From positions 442,099 through 506,098 of the forward strand of contig MU130372.1 in NCBI GenBank assembly GCA_015039465.1: a DNA stretch of 64,000 nucleotides. The letters run 5' to 3'. Shown one piece after another: positions 49,575 through 61,252 of the stretch (position 1 is the stretch's first letter; each line of letters opens with the position of its first letter). The notes below the pieces were generated by a model that was not told the origin of the DNA, made no database searches, and worked only from the letters and a program-made list of their open reading frames with translations. This DNA is from Phlegmacium glaucopus. Taxonomy: Eukaryota; Basidiomycota; Agaricomycetes; Agaricales; Cortinariaceae. The position numbers and the translations under genes were made by a program.

Positions 49575-51215
49575 CTTTATCGGATTACCCCAATCCACCG
49601 GAATGACCAGATTATTTGCTGGATCACTAATGATTCTGTTCTAATTGGAATACTTTCTGGATGACTACCGATTTGGTTCTGATTATTGTCTGGATAACTA
49701 ATTATTTGGTTTTGACCCGATTGCCCAAATATCTTCAGGCAGGCTAAAGAGAGCATGAGCTCATTAGCAGTTATTTGCTTAGTATGTACTTCCAACACAA
49801 TGAAGCAGTTAGGGATGAGGAGAGTAGTCAAGAAGCCAAAACCCTGAGGCCAGTATTTGAACCCCTCTGCTGCGGATTGATGATTGATCAATTGATAATC
49901 AATCCACAGCCTCAGGTTTGTTTATTGATGGATGCTAATTCTGACCAGATCAGGTGATTAACAAATCAGTTCTGACTAGGTCCACAATATTTCTGGCTAC
50001 CAATTCAATTCCAAGCCGAATGTTTTGAGGCTGGCAATATATTCCTTCTGACCCAATTGCCCAGCATATTGTCAGGCTTGCTAATTCTAACCTGGCAGGC
50101 TTCTCCCTAGCTGAAGATTTGTTCAGTTCTGACCAGGCTGGGGCCCTAGAGCATTTTCTGGCTGGCTACCAACTCGGTTCTGACCCAAGCCTACAATGTT
50201 TTAATATTTCCAACTACAGATTCAATTCTGACTGGACCACCTAACAATTAGGTTCTGATTGGTTCTGACCTGATTTTCAGTTCCGGCTGGCTAACCGATC
50301 GGTTGTGACCAGATAGGCCCATGAGTTGGTTCCAACCTGGTGGCCCACATTACTTACTTCAGATCTGACCCGATTGCCCAGAAGATTTCCCAGCTGGCTA
50401 ACCATTAGGTTCTGACCTGGTAGACTTACAATATGTTGAATTGGTTCTGACCTGGTAGGACCAGAATATGTTCCAGCTACCAATTCAGTTCTCAATTCAG
50501 TTCTGACACGATTGCCCAGAATATGTTCCAGCTACCAATTCAGTTCTCAATTCAGTTCTGACCCGATTGCCCTGAATATTATCCTGCCTGGTAACCATTA
50601 TGTTCCGACCCAGTAGGCCAGAATATTTTCTGGTGACTTATTTGGTTCTTCACTCGGGTCTGACCCGATTGTCCACAATATTTTCTGGCTGGCTACCCGG
50701 TAGGCCAACAATATTTTGAATTGGTTCTCACCCAGTTGGCCCACAATATTTTCTAGCTATTGTCCACAATATTTTCCAGCTGGCTACCTGGTAGGCCAAC
50801 AATATTTTGCTTCTGACTGGGTAGGCCAAGACCTGGTAGGCCAACAATATTTGAATTGGACCAGGTAGGCCCAGAATATTTTCTGGCTTTCATAATTTGG
50901 GTCTGACCCAATTGTCACTGGCTAATAATTTGGGACCTGGTAAGCACAAAATATTTTGGGGTGGCCGATTCAATTCTAAGCCAGCTGTTTTCTGGCTGGC
51001 TATCAATCCAGTTCTGACCTGATTGCACACAATATGTTTTGGCTGCCCATTCAGCTCCGACTGATTTTCGAGAGGGTAGCCAGACCCGACTGCCTTGGTA
51101 GGCGCATCAGCTCACCTGTCTATGACAGACATACCCCAGCCATGAGCTCACTCCGCTGCTCGGACTATAACCATGCATAATGTGATTTCGCCTCTTGGTC
51201 TTTGACTATACATTC
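49575..51215. repeat. Degenerate minisatellite, inverted counterpart of 20.5-22.6 kb
   Basis: Words such as TGGCTACCAATTC, GTTCTGACCCGATTGCCCA, AATATTTTCTGGCT and GGTAGGCC recur every 40-70 bp; the same vocabulary, inverted, fills 21979-22600. The right end (51075-51215) matches 20520-20666 inverted. No coding capacity. Confidence 0.7.
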
Positions 51216-52435
51216 TAACTATACTGGCTGGGTGTAGGCCCCGGTGTAATGCATTGAGAACCTTATTTAATGTCAATGTACCCTTTGAGAATATTTTTCC
51301 AGGGCCCAACCAATGTGGATGTATGGACCACGGAGAATTGGGGTGCTTAAACAAGAATAAACATCTGCCTCCAAGTTGCCACCTCCCATTCTGATTCATC
51401 TACAACAGCGAGAAGCGGTCGTAATTCGCTGGCAAATTTATCCAGTGCATTAAACTCTCATAATTCAGAAGTTGAATCCAGACAAATTTTCGAAGAAGAA
51501 TGGTATGGAGGCCTTAGCTGGCCTTAGTTGGTTGAACCTCCTCTGATTTTATTGAATTATTTCTCTCGTTTGCATGCATGCAACGGTGTGGGTCGCATTG
51601 TTGCACCCCAAGTCAAGCCAGTTGAGTTTCACTAATTCACTTACCAAATGCCATCCTGCTCACAAGTTATTTCAAGTTTGAAGTTTGAACACGGTAGGGC
51701 AGGGAACTCTATGCAAGCTTACGACCCATGTGATTGCGTTTCATTCAGCCTGAGGGCTCGCTCGAGAGATCTTATGTACTTGAAGGGTAAACTCCACATT
51801 TATCCTATCAAGATAAATATTTTGAATGGGCTCAGCTCAACGTTCAACCCTCAGGCCTCAGGCCTCAACCCTCAATGGAACAATATGCATCTGGCCGGCA
51901 CGAGTTCGGCACGAGTTCGGCAATATCATTGAACTCCGACCTGGGTTTCTGATAACATATACAAACAACCATGGAGAAACATGTACAGATAGTTTTATCC
52001 TTCGACTCCGGTCATCCCCTGTTCCTCATCTCATACTTCGTCCTCCGCTGTCTGCCCTCTCTGCCCTCCTCTATCCTCGCGTCGCGGCCCTTCGACATCG
52101 ACAACGACGCATAGGCTGAACTCTTTTTTATTTATTTTTTTCCTTGTGGTGCGTGTCTCCTTCCTCTCCTTGATCGACGTGTCCTTACGTGACCTCAAGT
52201 GACGCGTCTATATCCTCCGAGTCGCTCACGACACGCTTAGCAAAACTTTTTTCCCTTTTTTTTCATCTACGGTACGGTCTACATCTATCTCTCCTCTATC
52301 CACGCGTTCTGATGCTCGTGATTGGTCCTTGACACCGACAGCGACGCGAAAATCGTGTGACAGCCATTGTTCCGCGTCGACAGGCTTCAACGACGCGCCC
52401 GCCGTTGTTTTCATTAATTTTTGTTGCTTACGATT
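51216..52435. other. Unassigned region
   Basis: No gene is recognised. A tandem GGCACGAGTT lies at about 51896-51916 and pyrimidine-rich DNA at 52010-52160. Frames of up to 97 codons lack motifs. Confidence 0.4.
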
Positions 52436-53210
52436 TGTACACGGGAAGTTCTCAGCAACAGGTTCGCTTGCAATCACATGATTTTCCTGACTTCAAGTTG
52501 CTTACAATTTTGACATATTATTAATAAGTGGATAATCACCCAATACGGATGGAATTGGAGAATTCAGTCCGCGTATAATCAGCAACACTTGTGGTTCAGC
52601 ACTAGCGGCACTGTGTACGTCTCCCCCGAGCCCCATGAATTCTTCCTGACTCAGCAATGTGCATGGAACGAATTTAAGTAAGCAGACTAGCCATGGATCA
52701 AATAAGCACTTACTTATTGATGGCCGTAGAATTACCCAGGTTTGTAATGGTTGGGGTTGGTTGTTCAGTGTGGTGATCGAGTGTCGCAATTGAATCATGA
52801 CATCTACGAGTAAGGCCAACTCCTTGTCACCAGCTCGCGCGTCCAGGTCTTAAATGCTTCTCACTTCACGTTGACTTCACAGATCATTTACCCTTCGTAG
52901 CCAGAGTGTATGTGAACGAATTTATTATGAGTCCGAATGTACATGAGGATCGTTTATAAAGCCAATTTTTTACCATAAACGAAATGAGACTTTGACTTAA
53001 GGCAAATTTGATTCATGAATCGATCTTAAGGTGTGTTTTTGAGAGTCTAGTGAGAACTAGACATGGCTGTGACAGGTTTTCGCATGACTCTGACCCCACG
53101 AGTCGAGTCTTTTTTTATCCAAAAGGTAAAGGGTCGAAGGCAATTTTCTCCTATCCAGGTGAACTTCGTCTTGACCACCACTCACCGCCCATCAAGCCTA
53201 GATACTGAAG
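52436..53210 (+). pseudogene. Duplicate of the lectin-like tail of the G-domain gene
   Basis: 52436-53026 matches 57972-59017 (without the hAT inserted there). The exon WIITQYGWNWRIQSAYNQQH...QCAWNEFK is open (52542-52680), followed by the same intron and the terminal exon FVMVGVGCSVW-stop. The G-domain and coiled coil are absent, so it is a 3' fragment. 53032-53210 continues with a segment that in the other locus lies at 60474-60655. Confidence 0.75.
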
Positions 53211-53645
53211 GTGTTAATCGGAAGATAAGATGAAGGAAAAAGCAGTATGAACAAATTTCTATCCCCCTTTACTGCGTGTCGATTTGATTGGTTTCAATAT
53301 AGAAAAAATATCAATTTGACCTTGTAAAACACGCGTTCAAGCTACTGTTAAGATGTGTATGGTCAGCGCAAACATTGACAACCTCAATTTAAATAAAGGC
53401 TCTGATTCACCAAGTTGAGATTGACACTTTATCATGTCTGTAACTTTCAAGGTTGCTGCTCACGATTCTGAACCGGTTCCTTCTCTCGAAACTTAGGCCA
53501 AACCTCGGGAGAACGTTAGAAATTTTAAAGAGCTTCTGCAAAGCTCGTTTACTGGTAAACAGGTTCTCCATCGCTAAAGCCAGAGTACAACGGTCTCCGC
53601 CTCTGCGAGGTCATATCCCACTAACAACGAAATCGATTAGAAAAA
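53211..53645. other. Unassigned
   Basis: Nothing recognised between the lectin-tail duplicate and the Brr2 fossil. Confidence 0.4.
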
Positions 53646-53649
53646 AAGT

Positions 53650-55600
53650 CCTATCCCAAAAAGAAAATCGTACCTGAGTCGGCGTGCAAACGATGAGATC
53701 ACCCATTCCAATAACTTCAGATCAGCACTCGTGTCACCAGTCAAGTTGACGATCTCCTTGCCGCCTTGCAGGCCCTGGAACTTGGTCTTCCACTCCTTGA
53801 CCCTTAAATCGACCATCTCCTGATACAGCTCCAAACACACCGCCCTCGTGACGGTCCTCGTCGACTCCAGCTTGCTCCACAACCGCAAGAGCGCAAACTC
53901 GGCACAGATCGTCTTCCCGCTGCCGGTGGGCGCACTAATGAAAACGTTGTCATCGGATATGTAGAGGGCCTAGAAGACTTGGGTTTAATGTTTTGATGGA
54001 GTTGGCATATAAGGCTTCGAACTCCTTATTGTGCCGGCGGAGAGGAGGAGAGCCTGAGTTTTTGGGGGAGGATGAAGTGTTTGAAGGATATAGGAAACCG
54101 AGTCTCGGCGTGTAGCCAGCGTTCGGAGATGAGGGAAGTGTAGTAATCCGAGTCGGTGTGACGGGCTCAAACATCGGCACGGAGAGTGTGTGACATCGTG
54201 TTCATCCTTGGCGTATCGTTGGCAGAGCACGAACGTATCACGGAAGAGAATGACTTCGCCATCGAAGTCCTCGACCAAGATCAAGAATGATTCCGCGTTG
54301 CCGTGGATTTCTTTCTTCCCAGTGGAAGTCAGGCATGATAGAGATGTCGATGCGAAGGAGAGACCTTGTTATAGGTTGAACGTGGGCCTGTAATCTATCA
54401 AGGAAAGAAAATCAGTAATCAAAAAAATCAACTATCGTTAATCATTGACATAGTGAAGCTTTGGGAAGTTGTGCACAAGCTGAGCTTTCCAGCATTTGGA
54501 ATGCCGAGGAGTTCACCGATTTCGGGAGGGTTCAAGTCGTAGTAGCTATACCAAGGCTGAATAAAGCGATATTTAGCAAATCGTGATCGAAATTAGAAAA
54601 AAAAAACTTACAAATTGCTCTCCTTCAGCAACTTCCGCAGGAACACCTTTGAATTGACGCAGAGGGGTCATGGAACCCCACCTTAACAAAACAACTATCG
54701 TTTTTAAAACCTTTGTTGATAATAATATTGAATGAACGACTTACATTTTCTTTCGACCATCTTGCACAGATCCAACGCCACCTTTTGCGGGAACAGCCCA
54801 ACCCCATTTCAAACAAATCTCAAACATGGCTCGCAAGATTCTTGTGTATAAAAAACGTCAGTCAAAAAAAATCACGAATAAACCACTAAATCTTCACCTC
54901 CCAGCAGATTTCTGGATGAAAACCATATCGGGGACGAGGATAAACCCTGTTGATTATAAATAAGTAAAAAGTAGAAGTGGGAAAATACCAAACTAATTAC
55001 TGTCAAGCTTCAGCTGAGAAATGAAGGATTGGAGAAGGACGCTAATCTTCGCTGCAGGCTCGTCGAGGGGAATCGGCACTCGTTCAAGAAGTCTTGTAAG
55101 TTCAAGTTTCTCCTCTTGTCGAACCTAAAACAATATAAGTGAGGCATGAGATAAGATATAAGCGATAAAAGCGAACACATGAACTCGTTCGAAAGAGCGG
55201 ATCCTTGGAAAAGTTCCAACATCGTCATGGTTCACAGTCTCTTTCTTCAGAGTTTCGAGCACCTCGTCCGCGGCGCTCCGCACGATATCCTGCGCCTGGT
55301 CGCCAAGAAGGGTGTGCACGGATGACAAAATTATCTGGTACGCCTGCAGGGTCTCCAGCGTCCTCGGGCGATAGGTCAACCCCCTCGATGTCTTGCGTGG
55401 GCTTGATGACGCGTATCCATAGCCCGCCGACGTGTCGACCTTGCGTTTTACAGCCTTTCTTTAGCCCATTTCCCTGGGGTTGATTTGGCTAGAGAGCGAA
55501 ACTGGGGTTGCCGCGGGCACCATCTGGCTTCTTGTCGCGGTGCGGGAGGGCTGGCGCCGTAATTCATAGTGGTCGAGCTTCTGGCGCATAAATGAATCAA
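53650..55600 (-). pseudogene. Brr2-like spliceosomal RNA helicase fossil with internal deletion
   Basis: Minus-strand pieces match the U5 snRNP helicase Brr2. From the Brr2 N-terminus: GLTYRPRTLETLQAYQIILS and LLGDQAQDIVRSAADEVLET (55390-55270). After a junction near 55220 come pieces from far downstream in Brr2: [26 protein letters not shown] (55125-55065), [33 protein letters not shown] (54825), WGSMTPLRQFKGVPAE, YYDLNPPEIGELLGIPNAGK (54545), VQPITRSLLRIDI, VEDFDGEVILFRDTFVLC (54275), HNKEFEALY and the second-cassette Walker A SAPTGSGKTICAEFALLRLW (53940) with KEWKTKFQGLQGGKEIV. Several 1-base shifts break the frame. The first helicase cassette is missing, as is everything after GDLIVCTPTQ. 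It is a processed-looking or rearranged duplicate that retains intron sequences, so not a retrocopy. Confidence 0.82.
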
Positions 55601-56676
55601 GCAATGTTCAAATTTGGTACTACTAGTAGATGGGAAACAGATTACCTAAGATTTTGTTAGGTCACGGTGCCAGTAAAGATTCTCTACAAACCAACTACAA
55701 ACTGGACCCAAGGTCGAACGTTGAAACGGTTGACGCTGCTTCCTATCTTACCTCTTCCTAGTGAATCCGAGTCCGAGTCCGAGTCAGCAAAATTTGAGTC
55801 CTCGTCCTCGTCCTCTCCCTTGACGATGACCACGACAAGGAAGACCCAGTGTGCTCAAAAGTGTCTTCAAGGACCAACAGAACCTTCACCCTCAGGGCCT
55901 ATATATTATACCTTGTGGGTCTTGTAACATTATTAACACCGCTTTCTCCTAGAAGTTTAGCCTAAAAATCGAATGACTCTTACCCCCATGTCTGTTTGAT
56001 CATTTTCGTTTATTTCTTCAGCACCACCACTTGCCACTGTTGCAGTTTCATAACTAATAATTTTGAAAAGATTGCAAAAAAAATATTATTACACAAGTCC
56101 GGAAGTGCATTACTAGATCGAGTATTCGTCATGGTAACTATGTTATTCAATTGGACCCTCATCGTCTTCGAGGTCGGTATCCTCAGGCGCTAATGACAGG
56201 TTAGTCAGCGGGCTTGACATCTCACTTTCGATATCACTGTGAGCTACTATGAGAGGAACCATAAGCTAATGAAAAGTTTAAAGTAGCTTTAATGAATCAG
56301 TGAGATTGCAAGCGTACCGCCTCCAGTTATCCCATCAGCGACGAAAAGTCGGGAAAATTGAGGTGGAGGATCCGTGCTCATTTTCATATCCGGGGGCTTT
56401 TTGTTCGCTCTGCGTAGATTTGGGATTTAATTGAGATAAATGCAGTGAAAAGTGCTGATTTTGGGCGACTCCCCAGTAGCATCAGCCGCAGATGACCATA
56501 TTGGGAACGTAGGAATATTAGATCGTACATCGTGTTGTTGTATTCCTTACCCACAAAGCCTTTGCTTAACGTCTTATCTACTCTCGTTGAGTTTGACCAC
56601 CAGCCTGAGGATGCTCGGAAGGGACCTTAACCGGTTTTCTGACAAGCTTGCTCATATGCTTTCAAATAGCACCCCA
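55601..56676. other. Intergenic, upstream of the G-domain gene
   Basis: Contains a GAGTCC/GTCCTC run at 55760-55815. Frames at 55667-55927 and 56452-56703 were considered; the second overlaps the first exon of the G-domain gene and offers alternative upstream starts (56452, 56608). Confidence 0.45.
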
Positions 56677-58294
56677 ATGTCGAGCACTACTGCTAAGCCG
56701 GAAGTATGATCAAACCAATTGAATTCGTCCTCTTGCTAACCAACACAGTATGCTTATCACAGGAAACAATCCTCATTGCGTGGGCACCCTGAAGTATTCT
56801 TCATTCTGTAACATGTACTGACTTGGAACCCAGTGTTATGGGCTTAACCGGCACCGGGAAATCTACAGTAAATCCGTGCATCTTCACCCGTAGATCTACC
56901 ATAATTACTTGGGTTGAACCAGTTTATCAATCTCGCATCTGGGTCGGACCTACGCGTTGGACACTCCGTCGCCTCATGTACATCTACAGTCGATGTCGCC
57001 CAACCTTTCAACTTAGATGGACGGGACATCACCCTCTACGACACACCTGGATTCAACGATACCAACCTGTCCGAGACCGAGATTCTAAAGATTATCGCCA
57101 GCGAGCTCGAGACACGGTGCGTATCTGAGACTGTTGCATCATCTCAGCTGATTTTTATTCCGTGAAAGGTATCGAAACAACTATAAACTGCATGGAATCA
57201 TATATATGCACAGGATCTCCGATATCCGAGTCGGTGGCCTCGAGAAATCCAATTTCGGTGTCTTCAGGAAGCTTTGCGGTGAAACGAGTCTCAAGAACGT
57301 CGTCATTGTCACAAATATGTGGAGTCGGGTCCCGAGCACGGAGGAAGGCGAGAGGAGAGCCCGCGAGCTCGAGACCATGGATGATTTCTTCAAACCGGCA
57401 ATTTTGAAAGGCGCTCGGTTCATGCACCACCGTGAAGAGACTGTTGAATCCGCGCACGATATCATTCGATCAATTCTCAAGAATCACCCCGTAGCACTTG
57501 ACCTCCAGACGCAGTTGGTGGATGAGCACAGACCCATCGACAAAACAAGCGCGGGTATGGAAGTGGGCAAGAAATTCACGGATATCGTGGCGAAATATGA
57601 GAAAAAGCTGAGGGAACAGATGCAGGCTGCTAAGCAGGCGCAAAAGCGCAGTGCAGAGATGAGGCAGCTACAGAAGGAGGCGCAGAAAGCCAAGGACGCG
57701 ATCGCAAAGCTAGAAGCGGAGAGGGCAAATCAGGCGAAAGAGAACGAACGTTTACGAAAGCAAATGGAAGAGATGGAGGAAAGGCGAAAGCGGGAGGCAG
57801 CCCTGCGAATTGTGACCGGAACAATCAAATCTGGGCACCTCCATACTATCCGCTCCACCAGTAGCAATGCCTACCAGGGCGTTAACATTAGAAATAGTTG
57901 TAAGTACCCGCAAGTGGCACATCTGGTTATGATGGCTGACAGTGAAGTCTAAAGACATTGATGGTTATAATTCGTACACTGGGATTTCTCAACAACAGGT
58001 TCGCTTGCAATCACCTGATTTTCCTGACTTCCTTACAAATTTGGCATAAGTGGATAATCACCAAATACGGAACGAATTGGAGAGTTCAGTCCGCATATAA
58101 TCAGCGACACTTGTGCTTCAGCGCTAGCGGCCCTGTATACGTCTCCTCCGAGCCCCACGAAATCTCCCTGAGTCAGCAAGGTGCATGGAACGAATTTAAG
58201 TAAGCAGACTAGCCATGGATCAAATAAGTACTTATCGATCGCCGTAGAGTTACCCAGGTTTGTAATGGTTGGCATTGGCTGTCCAGTATGGTGA
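56677..58294 (+). CDS. G-domain protein with coiled coil and beta-trefoil-like tail, 424 residues
   Basis: Exons: 56677-56703, 56749-56807, 56834-56867, 56923-57116, 57169-57899, 57955-57998, 58051-58199 and 58258-58294. All junctions are GT-AG and the spliced frame is open for 424 residues. The N-terminal GTPase has a P-loop GLTGTGKST (32-40), CTST switch Thr, DTPG (80-83) and TNMW (153-156), the AIG1/septin-like pattern of Agaricomycete G-domain proteins. Residues about 240-315 form a charged heptad-rich coiled coil. The C-terminus (HTIRSTSSNAYQGVNI, QQQWIITKYGTNWRVQSAYN, with a QxW-like motif) resembles half a ricin-B-type beta-trefoil, suggesting carbohydrate binding. The second intron would be only 26 nt. 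A hAT element begins one base after the stop codon. The start could also be further upstream. Confidence 0.78.
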
Positions 58295-58295
58295 T

Positions 58296-58737
58296 TAGTG
58301 ATGTGAAAGGCTCGGCTTCAAAGCCGCAAGCCGTCGAGCCGAGCCGAGCCGTGGGAAAGCCGTACCAACGGCTTTGACGGCCTACGGCTTGGGCTTCAGA
58401 TTATTCAGGCCGTGAGCCGCGGCTTAAGCACGGCCTGGGTCTGAGCCTCGAAATTCGCATTTTTGGCAGTCTTAAGGGGGGAATTTGAACTTTTGATGAC
58501 TTAAAACAGCACTGTAACAGAGTGTAATTGATACCATTGATAGTCATTTATGGTCATTTTTTAGTTTGATTTCATACAAATTTGTTCTCCCTTACCTTCT
58601 AACCGTGTGGGAAAAAGCCGCGGCCTGAGCCCCAGGCCGAGCCCAAGCCGTGCAAAGTTTTGGCCTACGGCTCGGGCCTGGCTTTGTAGAGGCCGTGTCA
58701 AGCCTAAGCCGAGCCGAGCCGAGCCGTAACATCACTA
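58296..58737. mobile_element. hAT-type MITE with GCCGAGCC-word subterminal repeats
   Basis: Ends TAGTGATGTGAAAGGCTCGG and inverted TAGTGATGTTACGGCTCGG; perfect 8-bp duplication ATGGTGAT (58288-58295 and 58738-58745). The ends are made of GCCGAGCCG/AAGCCG words. The duplication covers the last sense codon and stop of the G-domain gene, so the insertion leaves the protein intact but replaces the 3' UTR. The paralogous locus at 52.7 kb shows the empty site. Confidence 0.92.
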
Positions 58738-59017
58738 ATGGTGATCGAGTGTCGCAATTGAAAAACAGAATCATGACGTCTACGACTCTACGGGTAAGGC
58801 CAACTCCCTGTCACCAGCTCCTTCGCGCCCAGCTCCAGCTCTTAAATGCTTCTCATTTCACAGATCATTTACCCTTCGTGGCCAGAGTATATGTGTCTGT
58901 TTTGAACGAATTGATTATGAGTCCGAATGTATATGAGGATCGTTTATACAGCCAATTTGTTTCCATAAACGCAATGAGAACTTGACTTAAGGCAACTTGA
59001 TTCATGAATCGATCTTA

Positions 59018-59242
59018 CAGGGTCTTGCAATATGGTTTGCACAAAAATTTCACCGCAGTGTTTGATGTGACTGACAGCCACATTTCCACGCATCCCTGTA
59101 GTAATACAGTGAAGCTACCTGAAGCTACTTGAAGGTCAAGATCCGACCATCTATCCCTCATTCGGCTAAATTTGATTGACAGGCGGTCACATCATAATGC
59201 TTCGCTACAATTTTTTTGTGCAAACCATATTGCAAGACCCTG
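59018..59242. mobile_element. 225-bp TA-type MITE
   Basis: Inverted ends CAGGGTCTTGCAATATGG, continuing to about 30 bp (TTTGCACAAAAA). It is flanked by TA on both sides (59016-59017 and 59243-59244), as in Tc1/mariner-type insertions. The paralogous segment at about 53015-53035 (GATCTTAAGGTGTG) shows the uninterrupted site. Confidence 0.9.
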
Positions 59243-59244
59243 TA

Positions 59245-60473
59245 AAGTGTGTTCCGAGTTCTCAGTATTGAGAACTCGGTCTTTACAACCTGGGCCTGCA
59301 AAATTGAACGGTTGGCATCTATTCGTGCGGGTTTAGCCGGTCAGCTTCTGAATAGTCCTCGGATCTCGGACTTTGCACTGCAAAGGCAATTGTATTTCAA
59401 ACTCAGCAGAAGTACATTTGGGACTAAAAGTTAAGCGAACCCACCCACGTGCAAACGTGCACGAGTGGGGCTTATACCAAACTAGGGGTTTCATCATAGC
59501 AGTGCAAATTTCCAGCTTGTTCATTTAATATCAGCCTGTCCATCACTCTGGCCCTTTCTTTAAATTCTTATATGAGAGAAGGTTTTTTTTATAGTTGAAT
59601 TCCTTTACAAATATCTATTTTATTTTATTTTATTTTATCACAATGTAAAGAACTTCATAATCGCAGAGCAAATTTGAGTGTCCGTTTTTGTAGTCTTTCA
59701 TGTTTCAGTTGCTGGAGTCACAGGCAGGTCACACTGCATCGCAACCTGTGCAAGCCATCTTTTCTGGCAGTTTTAGCACTTTTGCTATGTCTCTTGGGTG
59801 CAAAAAGCCTGAAAAAATGAGTACTAGGCATTGCTCATTTCCTGCATCGTGATGTGCTGAAGATAATCTGGGGGATATTAAGAGGGAGAGGTTGTAATGG
59901 CCGTGTAATAGTTGGAACATTGGAGGCAAGTTGGAGGCGTGGATGCCAGTGGGATCATAGGCGTATCAGTAGTATTTTCGCCAGCTGAAAAGCTCATTAG
60001 TTGAGCATAAAGTGTTTAAAATTATGCTTTTGTCTACTGTCACGCTACATTAGTCCGGCAACTAAAATTTGTAGTGATGATTTCAAAAGACTACAAATTG
60101 GTAGGTAATGGATGCGACATCAAACACTGCCCTCTTGCGTGACCTAGTTTAGTACAAGACCGTCCACTGCGTGGATGTGATTGGTACGAGACTAGACTAA
60201 AAGTCACCATCTTTCATTCCACCCAATGTCTCGAAACCAACAGGTGTCATCTGCAGAGCCCTAGGAATTCAGTTAGAAAGCTTGGAGGACCCCGCCCACC
60301 CACAACTGCATGTCCCTGGATCAGCATTAGAATGAAAGCCTTGGCTTGAGTCTTGGCATTACAATGGATATGCAGATAAGTGAGCTCCTCTAACAGTATT
60401 GTAAGATATCTGTTCAATACTTGATCTGACAGAACTCGGATCTGCCATGCTGAAGGCATCGGCCCACTCAAAC
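59245..60473. other. Sequence absent from the paralogous locus
   Basis: The 53-kb copy passes directly from the region matching 59250 to that matching 60474, so about 1.2 kb here is an insertion here or a deletion there. It contains an imperfect palindrome CCGAGTTCTCAGTATTGAGAACTCGG (59255-59280 in pieces) and a TTTTA run at 59610-59640. No gene is recognised. Confidence 0.5.
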
Positions 60474-60655
60474 CAGTTTTTGAGAGTCTAATGAGAACCA
60501 GACATGGCTGTGATAAGTTTTTGCATGACTCTGACCCCACGAGTCGAGTGACTTGAGTCTATTCTTATCCAAAAGGTAAGGTCAAAAACAATTTTCTCCT
60601 ATCAAGGACCAAGGTGAACTTTGTCTTGACCACCACTCACCACCCATCAAAGCCA
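60474..60655 (+). repeat. Segment duplicated at 53032-53210
   Basis: TTTTTGAGAGTCTAATGAGAA...GACTCTGACCCCACGAGTCG...CACCACTCACC is about 85-90% identical to 53032-53210. Same orientation. Confidence 0.8.
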
Positions 60656-61037
60656 TTTATTCAAGCCTTTACATCAGGAAATGTCACAGTTACATGGAAG
60701 CCATTGTGTGACTTAAGTGACATTACTCACATTATGGTTTTGTCTCAAGGCACTAATGTCATCAATGTCATGAAAGGGCAGTCAAGGAACTTGAAGTCCT
60801 TTAAGTCACAATGTTCTGAAGGAAGGCACTGCTGCACTGGGTGAGAATAGGCCTCACAAAATTAATATTTTATTGGGATGCTGTGGTTATATCAAAGGCA
60901 TTATGGTCTGCATATTTACTAATATAGTATGAATGAAAGGAATCAAGTGTTTGAGAGAAGTGAAGAGAAATTGGAACAAAGGATTGTCCAAAAATGGGCA
61001 GTAAATGAGCGAGGCGAGCAATGGTATCAATGTGTAT

Positions 61038-61192
61038 TAGTGTTGCCACAGTCTGGTTCAAAGTTCACAGCATGGCTGAACCAAACCTGTTTTGAGGTTC
61101 AACAAGGTGTAATTTGCCTGAACGCTTGCCTTATATGGTAATTAGTTAGGGATGCCAAAGTTCAGTTCAGTTTGGTTTGGGACCCATTTTCT

Positions 61193-61252
<60 letters not shown>

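Noticed and set aside
51896..51916. Tandem TTCGGCACGAG resembling a cDNA-cloning adapter
   Set aside because: No restriction-site context, embedded in continuous genomic sequence; a short chance match is the simpler reading.
52226..52477. 83-codon minus-strand frame with charged composition
   Set aside because: No recognisable motif, overlaps pyrimidine-rich DNA and the border of the duplicated lectin tail.
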